A DNA stretch of 54,010 nucleotides, from the NCBI GenBank assembly GCA_964459445.1, contig CAYWMP010000014.1:1-54010 (forward strand). The letters are read 5' to 3'. The stretch is from CAYWMP01 sp964459445. Lineage in GTDB: Bacteria; Desulfobacterota; DSM-4660; Desulfatiglandales; HGW-15. Made by a program: the position numbers and the translations under genes. The notes beneath the pieces were generated by a model, which was not told the DNA's origin, did not search any database, and saw only the letters and a list, made by a program, of their open reading frames with translations. Shown here in pieces: positions 16,669 through 24,415 of the stretch (positions are counted from its first letter, which is position 1; the number at the start of each line of letters is the position of its first letter).

Positions 16669-16932
16669 TATAGAATAAGTTGCTGAATCATTAGGACAAA
16701 CAACCAGACTGCGATGAGAAACGCTCTAAACTCAAAATTCCGCGAGGAAGCTTGTTCGATGGAAGCACTGAAAATAGTAAAGCTTCATTTCATAGCCTGC
16801 TTCTTGCTGTTGATTCACCTCACTACCCGTCGGTGATTGAAGAAAGCGGGGGAGACGGCTAGATGGGAGCATTACAAAATTGGACCTCGGGACGGAGGCT
16901 GTTACAACACGCTATCATGAAAGGAGGATAAG

Positions 16933-17430
16933 ATGAGGAAGGCATATGGTGTCTTACTGTTGTTGGTTTTGCTCATGACTTTCGCTTGTAGTCATCGGCA
17001 ATATTACACTAAATTTGATCATTTGATTCGGAGTGATGAGGTGATCAATACGATCAACCGGCTTTTTATCAAAACGGATAACAAGGATTGGCCGGCAGTG
17101 AAAGCCTTGTTTGCCGATGAAGTCCTTTTTGACATGACTTCTTTGGCCGGGGGACAGCCAAGCAAGCTGAGCCCGCAACAAATAGTCGATGCCTGGGACA
17201 AAGGGCTTAAAAATGTTGCGGCCATACACCATCAGGCCGGAAACTATATCGTTACCTTGGGAAGAAATGGGGCAGATGTTTTTTGTTATGGGATTGCGAA
17301 GCACTACAATCCTGAACATGCTGACAAAAAGATTACCACATTCGTCGGGAGCTACGATTTCCACCTGATCAATACGGATAGCGGTTGGAAGATTGATAGA
17401 TTCAAGTTTAACAAAAAGTATGTTGACTAA
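16933..17430 (+). CDS. NTF2/SnoaL-like lipoprotein
   Basis: 165 residues behind a strong ribosome binding site (AAAGGAGGATAAG). The first 19 residues are a lipoprotein signal with lipobox LMTFAC (Cys19), so the protein is anchored to a membrane outside the cytoplasm. The rest matches the SnoaL/NTF2 cone fold: DEVINTINRLFIKTDNKDWP, then AVKALFADEVLFD, then a histidine-containing middle (AIHHQAGNYIV), then FHLINTDSGWKIDRFKFN. The fold houses either small-molecule isomerases or non-catalytic binding proteins. Two further exported NTF2-like proteins lie just after the molybdenum hydroxylase downstream, suggesting a shared function at the cell envelope. Confidence 0.8.
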   Translation: MRKAYGVLLLLVLLMTFACSHRQYYTKFDHLIRSDEVINTINRLFIKTDNKDWPAVKALFADEVLFDMTSLAGGQPSKLSPQQIVDAWDKGLKNVAAIHHQAGNYIVTLGRNGADVFCYGIAKHYNPEHADKKITTFVGSYDFHLINTDSGWKIDRFKFNKKYVD

Positions 17431-17453
17431 CCGAAGGCCCATAACGAATAAGC

Positions 17454-17482
17454 CCCCATTGAGCTTTTTCGCTCAAATGGGG
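17454..17482 (+). terminator. Hairpin between NTF2-like gene and molybdenum hydroxylase genes
   Basis: CCCCATTGAGC pairs with GCTCAAATGGGG across the loop TTTTTC, with one bulged base. It stands 24 bases after the NTF2-like stop and 39 bases before the iron-sulfur subunit start. No T-run follows, so it may act as a weak terminator or as an mRNA-stabilising structure. Confidence 0.5.
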
Positions 17483-17521
17483 TGATATCTAAACAATCGT
17501 CTCATAAGACAGGAGGTAAGT

Positions 17522-17980
17522 ATGATTTCTTTAAACGTCAATGGCATGCATCATGAGTTGGAGGTTTCGCCGGATGTGCCTTTGTTGTGGGTCCTGCGTG
17601 AGCATTTGAAATTGACAGGAACCAAATACAGTTGCGGCATCGGCGAATGCGGTGCTTGCACCGTGCATGTGGACGGCCAGGCTGAAAGGTCCTGTACCAT
17701 TTCTGTCGGCGAAGTGAAGGGAAAGAAGATTACGACCATCGAGGGACTTCCTGAAGAACATCCTATAAAAAAGGCATGGATCATGGAGCAGGTACCCCAA
17801 TGCGGTTATTGCCAAACAGGGCAGATGATGCAGGCAGCCCTATTGGTACAGGAAAGCCTTGATCCCGATGAAGAGAAGATTATTTCGGCCATGGACGATG
17901 TATTATGTCGATGTGGGACCTATCCTCGAATAAAAAGGGCCGTGAAAACCGCTGCCAGGCTTAAGAGAGAGGAGGGTTAG
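17522..17980 (+). CDS. (2Fe-2S) subunit of a molybdenum hydroxylase (IorA-like)
   Basis: 152 residues, the normal size of the small subunit in two-subunit xanthine-oxidase-family enzymes. The plant-type cluster ligands are Cys38, Cys43, Cys46 and Cys58 (YSCGIGECGACTVHVDG). The second cluster uses Cys94, Cys97, Cys129 and Cys131 (CGYCQTGQMMQ and VLCRCGTYPRI). It carries electrons from the molybdenum centre of the next gene product. The ribosome binding site is AGGAGGTAAGT. The gap to the large subunit is five bases, so they are one operon. There is no signal peptide; export would occur by hitchhiking with the Tat-bearing large subunit. Confidence 0.95.
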   Translation: MISLNVNGMHHELEVSPDVPLLWVLREHLKLTGTKYSCGIGECGACTVHVDGQAERSCTISVGEVKGKKITTIEGLPEEHPIKKAWIMEQVPQCGYCQTGQMMQAALLVQESLDPDEEKIISAMDDVLCRCGTYPRIKRAVKTAARLKREEG

Positions 17981-17985
17981 AGATC

Positions 17986-20160
17986 ATGAAAAGATCAATG
18001 ACGCGTCGCGAGTTTTTGAAGGGTTCAATAGCAGGTACCGGTCTGATCATCGGCATCGGCTTTATGCCCTCAGGGCCAAAACTAATCAATGCATTGGCCG
18101 GCAACCAGGGGCTTTCATCGAGCTTCCAGCCCAACGCCTTTGTGGAGATAACGCCCGACAATATCATCACAATCTGGGTTGGACAAACGGAGTTAGGCCA
18201 AGGATCACACACCGCCCTTCCCATGCTTATAGCAGAAGAATTGGAGGCGGACTGGAAACAAATACGTGTCCGTCAGGCCCCTGCAGCAGATGCTCATAAG
18301 GACCCGTTTTACGGTATGCAGATCACCGGAGGCAGCACGAGTGTCCGCCATCGATTCGAGCTGTTGCGCAAGGCCGGATCTGCAGCCCGGGAGATGCTGG
18401 TTCAGGCGGCTGCTGAGACATGGGAGGTACCTTCCGCTGAATGCCGGGCCGCTCTTGGACGCGTGACACACAAAAAGTCGAGCAAGACGCTGAATTATGG
18501 GGAACTCAGTCAAAGGGCGGCAAATCTGCCGGTCCCGCAGGACCCACCTCTAAAGGATAGAGGCCGTTTCAAAATCATCGGAACTTCTCCTGCCCGCCTC
18601 GATATCCCCGAGAAAGTCAGCGGTAAAGCGATCTTTGGAATGGACGTATCCGTTCCGGATATGTGTGTGGCCGCGGTTTCCCATCCCCCGGGTTATGGCA
18701 GGTCGGCCTTGAGCTATGATGAGCCTGCCGCCAGAAGAATTCCGGGGGTGCTGGAAGTTATGCCCATAACCAGTGGCATTGCCGTTTGTGCAAAAACCAC
18801 TGAGGCAGCGCTGGCCGGGCAAGATGTCCTGAATATCAAATGGGATCACGGTTTACATCCAAATCTCGACAGTGAATCCATCGAAAGGTTGTACCACGAG
18901 CAGTTAAATAGGACGGGCGTCGTAGCCCGAAACGATGGGGATATCAACCTGGCCCTGACTCAGGCCGACAAACGCCTCGAAGCCACCTATGTTCTGCCTT
19001 ATCTCGCCCACGCAACCATGGAGCCCATGAACTGTACGGCCCATATCGGCAAAGATCGATGCACTATCTGGACGCCTACCCAATTTCAGACCGCCGTCCA
19101 ACTCGCAGGTTCAAAGATATCGGGACTACCCCCTGAAAAGGTGGATGTCCAAACCACTTATTGTGGCGGCGGGTTTGGCCGGCGCGCCGAAACAACTGTT
19201 GTTGTCGAAGCCCTTGAGTTATCCAAGGCCTTAAAGAGGCCGGTGAAGGTGATTTGGACCAGAGAAGAGGATTTCAGGAACGATTTTTATCGGCCCGGTA
19301 ACATTTGCCATATCAAAGGAGGGCTGGATGAAAAAGGGCTTTTGATTGCATGGTCCCACAAAATCGCCGTCTCATCCATCATGAGCAGGGTCTTTCCGCA
19401 GATGGTAAAGGACGGCATAGATTCAACCGGGGTTGAGGGTATCGTGGACATGGACTATGAGTTACCCAATATCCATGTCGAATATGTCATGATGGAAGCG
19501 CCAATCCCGGTTGGATTTTGGCGGTCTGTGGGAAACACCCACAATGCTTTTACGGTAGAATCATTCATAGACGAATTGGCGCACCTGGGCGGGAAAGACC
19601 CTTTGGAATTTCGTCTTGCCATGGTGAAGAAAAACACTAGACCCTACCGCGTGTTGGAACGCCTGGCGGAGAAATCCGGTTGGGGAAAACCGCTTCCCAA
19701 TGGACTCGGGAGGGGAATGGCCATTCGCACCTGTTTCGGTTCGACCGCAGGTCATGTCGCTGAGGTTTCTGTGGACAAAAAGACGGGCGAGATAAAGGTC
19801 CATAGAATCGTGTGTGCCGTGGACTGCGGCCCGGCCGTAGACCCTCACAATATCGTAGCTCAGATGCAAGGAGGATGTATCTTTGCTTTGAGCGCGGCAC
19901 TCAAGGAGGAAGTGCGGTTCGCAAAGGGCGGCGTCTCATCCTCCAACTACGATGATTACCCGATTCTGACGATGAGTGAAACACCGAAAATCGAAGTGCA
20001 TATTGTCAAAAGCAACGACAAGATCGGGGGCATTGGTGAACCCGGCGTACCACCTGTTGCGCCTGCCGTGGCCAATGCCTTGTTCGATGCCGCAGGGCTT
20101 CGAATAAGGAGGCTGCCCATGTCTCCGGAAAATATCAAAAGTGCACTTGAAGCTGCCTAA
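17986..20160 (+). CDS. Molybdopterin-binding subunit of a xanthine-oxidase-family enzyme (IorB-like)
   Basis: 724 residues. The twin-arginine signal MTRREFLKGSIAGTGLIIGI marks export with the cofactor bound. The molybdopterin-binding features of IorB/aldehyde oxidases follow: GQTELGQGSHTALPMLIAEE, GGSTSVRH, GGGFGRRAE and, near the C-terminus, GGIGEPGVPPVAPAVANALF, whose Glu is the catalytic base position. Length fits isoquinoline 1-oxidoreductase-type large subunits (700-750). The reaction would be hydroxylation or oxidation of an N-heterocycle or aldehyde in the periplasm, with water as oxygen source. No FAD subunit or XdhC-type maturation factor is adjacent, as is common in the IorAB group, where a cytochrome takes the electrons. 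Confidence 0.93.
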   Translation: MKRSMTRREFLKGSIAGTGLIIGIGFMPSGPKLINALAGNQGLSSSFQPNAFVEITPDNIITIWVGQTELGQGSHTALPMLIAEELEADWKQIRVRQAPAADAHKDPFYGMQITGGSTSVRHRFELLRKAGSAAREMLVQAAAETWEVPSAECRAALGRVTHKKSSKTLNYGELSQRAANLPVPQDPPLKDRGRFKIIGTSPARLDIPEKVSGKAIFGMDVSVPDMCVAAVSHPPGYGRSALSYDEPAARRIPGVLEVMPITSGIAVCAKTTEAALAGQDVLNIKWDHGLHPNLDSESIERLYHEQLNRTGVVARNDGDINLALTQADKRLEATYVLPYLAHATMEPMNCTAHIGKDRCTIWTPTQFQTAVQLAGSKISGLPPEKVDVQTTYCGGGFGRRAETTVVVEALELSKALKRPVKVIWTREEDFRNDFYRPGNICHIKGGLDEKGLLIAWSHKIAVSSIMSRVFPQMVKDGIDSTGVEGIVDMDYELPNIHVEYVMMEAPIPVGFWRSVGNTHNAFTVESFIDELAHLGGKDPLEFRLAMVKKNTRPYRVLERLAEKSGWGKPLPNGLGRGMAIRTCFGSTAGHVAEVSVDKKTGEIKVHRIVCAVDCGPAVDPHNIVAQMQGGCIFALSAALKEEVRFAKGGVSSSNYDDYPILTMSETPKIEVHIVKSNDKIGGIGEPGVPPVAPAVANALFDAAGLRIRRLPMSPENIKSALEAA

Positions 20161-20216
20161 TATGGCCGCTTCTTTTGCTCTCTCCCTCTTACAGCTCAAA
20201 CCTACAGGAGGATGAG

Positions 20217-20624
20217 ATGAGAATACTAATTGGACTATCTGCACTAATTTGTTTATTGACCGTTTCCCCTGCCGTTCAAGCACTGGAAACCGACCTCGAA
20301 GGAAAGATCCCTAAATCAGCACGCTGTTATTTTGATGCAGTTGCCAAAAAGGAAGCAAATGCTTTAGCAGCATGTTTTCAGCCTGATGCGTTTATTATTG
20401 ATGTGAGCCGGAAAATATCCGGGGTACAAGCGATTCGAAGATGGGCAGAAAATGAAGTGATGGGTGGGAATTACGAAATCCTCGACATTGTTGCACAGAG
20501 CAAAAGCAATCTAAAACTCTTAATCCGATTCACTCCGCCCGGATGGAAGACAGGATTTAAGGCCCATTACACCTTTGCGTTTAAGGATGAGAAGATCGTG
20601 AATATGGACTTGCAATATGCCTGA
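20217..20624 (+). CDS. Exported NTF2/SnoaL-like protein
   Basis: 135 residues from ATG 20217, behind ACAGGAGGATGAG. The signal peptide MRILIGLSALICLLTVSPAV is cleaved near VQALE. The mature part has the NTF2-like pattern SARCYFDAVAKKEANALAAC, then FQPDAFIIDVSRKISGVQAI, then WAENEVMGGNYEILDIVAQS. It lies 57 bases after the molybdenum hydroxylase large subunit and is probably co-transcribed. It is clearly paralogous to the protein at 21009-21446 (ARCYFDAVAKKEANALAACF against VRCFFVAAAKNDSRALAACF). Function is unknown; a periplasmic ligand-binding or isomerase role next to the hydroxylase is possible. Confidence 0.8.
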   Translation: MRILIGLSALICLLTVSPAVQALETDLEGKIPKSARCYFDAVAKKEANALAACFQPDAFIIDVSRKISGVQAIRRWAENEVMGGNYEILDIVAQSKSNLKLLIRFTPPGWKTGFKAHYTFAFKDEKIVNMDLQYA

Positions 20625-20647
20625 CTCCACTGCACACGAATGAAAAT

Positions 20648-20666
20648 CCGGGTTCAGAGAGCCCGG
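20648..20666 (+). terminator. Terminator-like hairpin after the hydroxylase operon
   Basis: CCGGGTTC pairs with GAGCCCGG (one G-T wobble) around the loop AGA and is followed by CTTTGATT. It lies 24 bases after the stop of the NTF2-like gene and would end the molybdenum hydroxylase operon. Confidence 0.6.
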
Positions 20667-20719
20667 CTTTGATTATCCCCAGAGGGGATTTAGTTTACTG
20701 GCATTCAACGTTTTTCGTA

Positions 20720-20839
20720 GTAATGGAGTGATGGAGTAATGGAAAACACCCATATTTTCATTGCTTCAAGAACCTGTTCCCTGAGAAGCTTTGAAAAGTC
20801 AAAGTACACTTTCATTTTTAATAACCAACACTCCAATAC
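20720..20839. repeat. Inverted repeat in a 340-base gap
   Basis: GTAATGGAGTGATGG (20720-20734) and the reverse complement of 20825-20839, GTATTGGAGTGTTGG, agree at 13 of 15 positions. Units of the type GGAGTAATGG repeat within the left arm. No gene lies between. The rest of the gap up to 21008 contains only the AAAAAGGAG ribosome binding site of the next gene. Confidence 0.45.
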
Positions 20840-21008
20840 TCTTTTACTCCAGTTGACTTATTCAGGCAAAGTCAATGATCTCTGACCTGTCACTGATGAC
20901 CGGGTTTTTCCTGTTCGACCAAAGGGGTGGTAATGGATTTATGTTCGACCGTGATAATCAGATCGTTGTGAACTAGAAGTGGAAAGATTCCAAAAAAGGA
21001 GAAAAGCT

Positions 21009-21446
21009 GTGAGTTTGACAAAAATATCATTGTCTATTCTTTTGTTTCTTCTTGTTCCTTTTATTGCCAATGGACAACAAGAAAACAAGGATTTCCGGGA
21101 TTTCGACAAAGATAGTCGAATGGACAATCTATCGGCCCCCGTTCGTTGCTTTTTTGTTGCGGCAGCAAAAAATGATAGCAGGGCACTCGCTGCATGTTTT
21201 TCTAAGGCCGTATCCGTCAATATTGCTGGAATGCGATTCAATGGACCTGAGGAAATCGTTGCTTTCGCCGAAAGAGATATTTGGGGTGGAAAATACAAAG
21301 TTGAAAAAGCATTTAAGCAGGGGGACATAGAATTCGTTCATTGCCTTTTCTGGCCGCAAGGCTGGTCATCCCCAGAGCCGGCAATTGAATACCAGTTTCA
21401 AATAAAGGACGGAAAAATACTCAAGTGGTATGGCAAATATCGGTAA
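21009..21446 (+). CDS. Exported NTF2/SnoaL-like protein (second copy)
   Basis: 145 residues. GTG 21009 is chosen as start because AAAAAGGAGAAAAGCT precedes it and the signal peptide begins there (VSLTKISLSILLFLLVPFIA, cleaved near NGQQE); an upstream GTG at 20979 is weaker. The mature part follows the paralogue at 20217-20624: VRCFFVAAAKNDSRALAACF, then SVNIAGMRFNGPEEIVAFAE, then DIWGGKYKVEKAF. A tandem duplication with later divergence is likely. It lacks a lipobox, unlike the copy at 16933. The function is not known. Confidence 0.75.
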   Translation: MSLTKISLSILLFLLVPFIANGQQENKDFRDFDKDSRMDNLSAPVRCFFVAAAKNDSRALAACFSKAVSVNIAGMRFNGPEEIVAFAERDIWGGKYKVEKAFKQGDIEFVHCLFWPQGWSSPEPAIEYQFQIKDGKILKWYGKYR

Positions 21447-21539
21447 AGAGGGATGGAACATCTCCAAATTAGTTGAAGTAATCAACATGAAACAATAAGC
21501 TAACTTCATTATTATTCATGAAAATATGTAAATGTTTTT

Positions 21540-21675
21540 ACCGCAGACAAACGCAGACATTTAGTCCGGCCGACTTGGCCGAACTAAAGTTTTCATGCCT
21601 TACGGGCAATATCCTCGCGAAGCGATTGGCATTTTTGCCTCCGCAAGTCGCGGAGGCAAAAGGTCTGTGTCAGTC
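21540..21675 (+). mobile_element. ORF-less relative of the GxxExxY cassette
   Basis: Left end ACCGCAGACAAACGCAGAC (21540-21558) has the same two boxes and 3-base spacing as 3077-3095. Hairpin A (21560-21588) is TTTAGT, C-A mismatch, CGGCC, loop GACTT, GGCCG, ACTAAA. A small TGCC-TTACG-GGCA hairpin (21596-21608) follows. Hairpin B (21633-21661) is a perfect 12-bp stem, TTTTGCCTCCGC/GCGGAGGCAAAA, with loop AAGTC. The right end GTCTGTGTCAGTC (21663-21675) matches the inner 13 bases of the cassette right end at 12 positions and is then cut off by another repeat. Loops are identical to the first copy while stems differ completely. No gene is present inside. Confidence 0.65.
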
Positions 21676-21702
21676 GAGCGAGCCTGAGCGAAGTCGAAGG
21701 GG
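21673..21702. repeat. GAGCGAAGTCGAAGG-type intergenic repeat
   Basis: GTCGAGCGAGCCTGAGCGAA followed by GTCGAAGGGG. A sequence of this kind (TTCGACTTCGCTCAG in the other orientation) occurs between genes in many unrelated bacteria. Here it interrupts the right end of the hairpin element at 21540-21675, so it probably arrived after that element. Confidence 0.5.
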
Positions 21703-21830
21703 AGCGGGCGGCTAATAAAACACTCAGCGTAGATAGTTTATACACTGTAGATTCGAATCAATTTTACCAACTAAATTGGAGAAGAAACAAAGGGATTTAT
21801 ATAATATTTGAAAATAAGGAGGAAACTGCC

Positions 21831-22421
21831 ATGGGAAAGATAAACATCTCTGACGAAATTTTTGCTTTTGTTCCTATAACGACACAGACGATTCTCGGCA
21901 GCCATGTTCATGGAAAAGCAAACTTTATGGCCCTCGGTTGGTTGACACGAGCCAACTTTAAGCCTCCAATGATCGGCATATGCGTCAATAAGGGAAATCA
22001 GTCCTGCGATGGTATTCTCGAAACCGGAGAGTTCAGTATTAACGTCCCTTCTGCGGATATGGTTGCCGTCACCGACTACACAGGTATCGTATCAGCTAAA
22101 AAGACCGACAAGTCGGGGCTTTTCGATGTCTACTATGGTCAACTTGAGCGTGCGCCGCTTATTGCTGAATGTCCGGTTAATGTTGAATGCAGGGTTGCCG
22201 AACGCGTGGAATTGCCCACAAATTGGTTTTTCATTGGTGAAGTGGTGGGGGTCCACACCGAAGAGCGTTTTCTGACTAATGGGATTCCTGATCCGGAAAA
22301 GGTGAAGCCCTTTGTGCTTTCCATGCCGGACAACCGATTCTGGACGCTTGGGGAGTGTATAGGGAAGGCATGGCATGAGGGCAAGGCCGTTAAAGAGCGC
22401 CTTAAAGCTGAGAAAGCGTAA
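21831..22421 (+). CDS. Flavin reductase-like domain protein (flavoredoxin type)
   Basis: 196 residues behind AAGGAGGAAACTGCC. It is an FMN-binding split-barrel protein of the flavin-reductase-like family: ANFMALGWLTRANFKPPMIG, then ICVNKGNQSCDGILETGEFS, INVPS, then DKSGLFDVYYGQLERAPLIA, then NWFFIGEVVGVHTEERFL. In sulfate reducers such proteins are called flavoredoxins and pass electrons between low-potential carriers; in other bacteria they supply reduced flavin to oxygenases. It stands alone, convergent with the TRAP genes across a hairpin. Confidence 0.88.
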   Translation: MGKINISDEIFAFVPITTQTILGSHVHGKANFMALGWLTRANFKPPMIGICVNKGNQSCDGILETGEFSINVPSADMVAVTDYTGIVSAKKTDKSGLFDVYYGQLERAPLIAECPVNVECRVAERVELPTNWFFIGEVVGVHTEERFLTNGIPDPEKVKPFVLSMPDNRFWTLGECIGKAWHEGKAVKERLKAEKA

Positions 22422-22448
22422 TCGATAAGGTTTATCCCACACGAGAAT

Positions 22449-22514
22449 AGGGCCTGCCCTTGGCGTCGGACGGAATTTGGAATCATGGCGTGCCCGATGT
22501 CAATGGCAGGCCCT
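22449..22514. terminator. Bidirectional terminator-like long hairpin
   Basis: AGGGCCTGCC (22449-22458) pairs perfectly with GGCAGGCCCT (22505-22514) around a 46-base interior and is followed by GTTTTC on the plus strand. It lies between the convergent flavin-reductase-like and dctM genes and could end both transcripts. Confidence 0.55.
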
Positions 22515-22533
22515 GTTTTCGTGGTCCGGTTCC

Positions 22534-23814
22534 TCAGGGTAAAAGAAGATTTGGCAAAAAAAGACAGACTTGGGGAATATAGGTGAGAACTAACAAGCTC
22601 GCCAAAAGAGCAATCAAAAAGGGCATGCAGCTTCTTACAAGTGCCTCGAATCGAACACCGGAAACAGCCGTCATGACATAAAGGCCGATACCCATGGGCG
22701 GGGTGATGATACCGATCAATAGATTGAAAATCATTATCACGCCGAACTGAACCGGATCAATGTTGAATTGTTGCACGATAGGCAAAAGAATCGGAACCGA
22801 AATCAGCATAGCGGGAAGTGTCTCCAAAATGCAGCCCAAAAGTAAAAGGAAGACATTGATAATAAGGAGCATAACGTACTTGTTATGGGTCAACTGAGCG
22901 AGCGACTCAGCCACAATCATGGGGGTCCCTTCCATTGTGATCAGCCAGCTCATTGCCGAAGAAATGGCGATAATATACATAATCAATGCAGTCGAGATAA
23001 CGCTTTCAACGACAACCGATACAAACTTGCGCAGCTCTATGGTGCGAAAGACAAATCCGAGAAGTATCGAATAGACGATGGCGAGAATCCCCGCTTCGGT
23101 TGGGGTGACCACGCCGCCGACCATGCCCCAGACGATGATGACTGGTGAAAGCAGTGCGAAGATGCCATCTTTGACGCTGGCTATCAGCCCCCTAAGTGAC
23201 CATTTGGTAGGGGGTGGGCATTTTTGGACGCCGATCACAACCCTAATGTATATGAAGATCATCAGGAAAAGACCGATCAAGACGCCGGGCAGCACGCCTG
23301 CCAGAAACATCTCTGCAATGGACACATTGGCCATAATCGCATAGATGACCATCATGATGCTGGGAGGGATGATCGGTCCGATTGTGGCCGAGGCCACCGT
23401 CACAGCCGCGCTGAAGGGCTTTTCATAGCCGGATTCGTTCATGGCCTTGATTTCTATTGTCCCGAGTCCTGCAGCGTCCGCCAGGGCGGCTCCGGAGATG
23501 CCGGCAAAGATCATACTCGCCAGTATGTTCACATGTGCCAACCCGCCTCGAATACTCCCAACAACCCGCGTTGAAAAATCGAATATCTTTTTGGTGATTC
23601 CCATCTCATTCATAAGATTGCCCGCAAGGATGAAAAAAGGAATCGCCATCAGGGGGATGCTCTTTGTGCTGGTGGCCATTTGCTGGGGAAGGGACATCAA
23701 ATCGTACCCGCCGACCAAAAATGCAATATAGGTTGCCAATCCGATGGCCATGGCTACGGGCACCCTTATGAAAATAAAAAACATGAACATTATGAAAAGC
23801 AGCGCAGATATCAC
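22534..23814 (-). CDS. dctM: TRAP transporter large permease (DctM)
   Basis: 426 residues with about 12 membrane segments, the standard size. It opens MISALLFIMFMFFIFIRVPV, then AMAIG, and includes the family signatures IPFFILAGNLMNEMGITKKI, GISGAALADAAGLGTI, IGPIIPPSIMMVIYAI and NLLIGIITPPMGIGLYV. It is the sodium-driven transmembrane channel of the transporter. It is the last gene of a minus-strand set dctP-dctQ-dctM, 12 bases after dctQ. The substrate is set by DctP and, from context with hyuA/hyuB and a corrinoid system, may be a carboxylate or cyclic amide. Confidence 0.95.
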   Translation of the reverse strand: MISALLFIMFMFFIFIRVPVAMAIGLATYIAFLVGGYDLMSLPQQMATSTKSIPLMAIPFFILAGNLMNEMGITKKIFDFSTRVVGSIRGGLAHVNILASMIFAGISGAALADAAGLGTIEIKAMNESGYEKPFSAAVTVASATIGPIIPPSIMMVIYAIMANVSIAEMFLAGVLPGVLIGLFLMIFIYIRVVIGVQKCPPPTKWSLRGLIASVKDGIFALLSPVIIVWGMVGGVVTPTEAGILAIVYSILLGFVFRTIELRKFVSVVVESVISTALIMYIIAISSAMSWLITMEGTPMIVAESLAQLTHNKYVMLLIINVFLLLLGCILETLPAMLISVPILLPIVQQFNIDPVQFGVIMIFNLLIGIITPPMGIGLYVMTAVSGVRFEALVRSCMPFLIALLASLLVLTYIPQVCLFLPNLLLP

Positions 23815-23826
23815 ATCAAGGCTCCA

Positions 23827-24339
23827 TCAGGCTTCTTCCAAATCCAAATAGGTAGCCAGCAGATTCTTCACACAGATGGTGATAATAGAAAGGGTTCCTA
23901 TGAAGATCGGCAGAGAAAAATAATGGTTCGGTATTCCGAGTCCCTCGGTGGAATGCCTGGACTGAATCATCAGCAATTTGAGGGTGTAATAGGTGAGTAT
24001 CGCCAAAAAGTAGAATATGGCGCCATTCGTCAGTAGCGCTATCATTCGCCTTGCCTTTGGATTCATCTTTTTAAAGAAGAATTCAATTTCGATGTCTCGA
24101 TTCCTCTTGAACACAAGGCAAAAGCCCAAGAAATACATCCAGTTGGCAAGCAGAATGGTAATCTCATAAACAAAAAATAGAGAAGTGTTCAAAACATACC
24201 GGGCAAAGATTTCCATGGCCCCCATGGTGACGATGGCCATCATGCAAGAAAAAGTCAGGACCAATTCGACCCGATCTATCCAATTGACCAGTCTTTCCAG
24301 AAAATTATGAATTCCCGTGAGTTTGACTCTTTTTTTCAT
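23827..24339 (-). CDS. dctQ: TRAP transporter small permease (DctQ)
   Basis: 170 residues with four hydrophobic segments: about 25-45 (LVLTFSCMMAIVTMGAMEIF), 55-75 (LFFVYEITILLANWMYFLGF), 95-115 and 130-150. The pattern EIFARYVLNTSLFFVYEI is the family hallmark. It partners DctM in the inner membrane and the periplasmic DctP. The gap to dctP upstream is 76 bases and to dctM downstream 12 bases. Confidence 0.93.
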   Translation of the reverse strand: MKKRVKLTGIHNFLERLVNWIDRVELVLTFSCMMAIVTMGAMEIFARYVLNTSLFFVYEITILLANWMYFLGFCLVFKRNRDIEIEFFFKKMNPKARRMIALLTNGAIFYFLAILTYYTLKLLMIQSRHSTEGLGIPNHYFSLPIFIGTLSIITICVKNLLATYLDLEEA

Positions 24340-24415
24340 GAAATTGATCAGGGCCCTGACTCCGGCGAGGGGCGAATGATTAGTTTCGCTCTACCCCCCA
24401 CCGGCTCGGAAAACA

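Noticed and set aside
21518..21715. 65-codon frame across the second hairpin element
   Set aside because: It reads straight through terminal repeats and hairpins and ends in a generic repeat (SEPERSRRG); not a gene.
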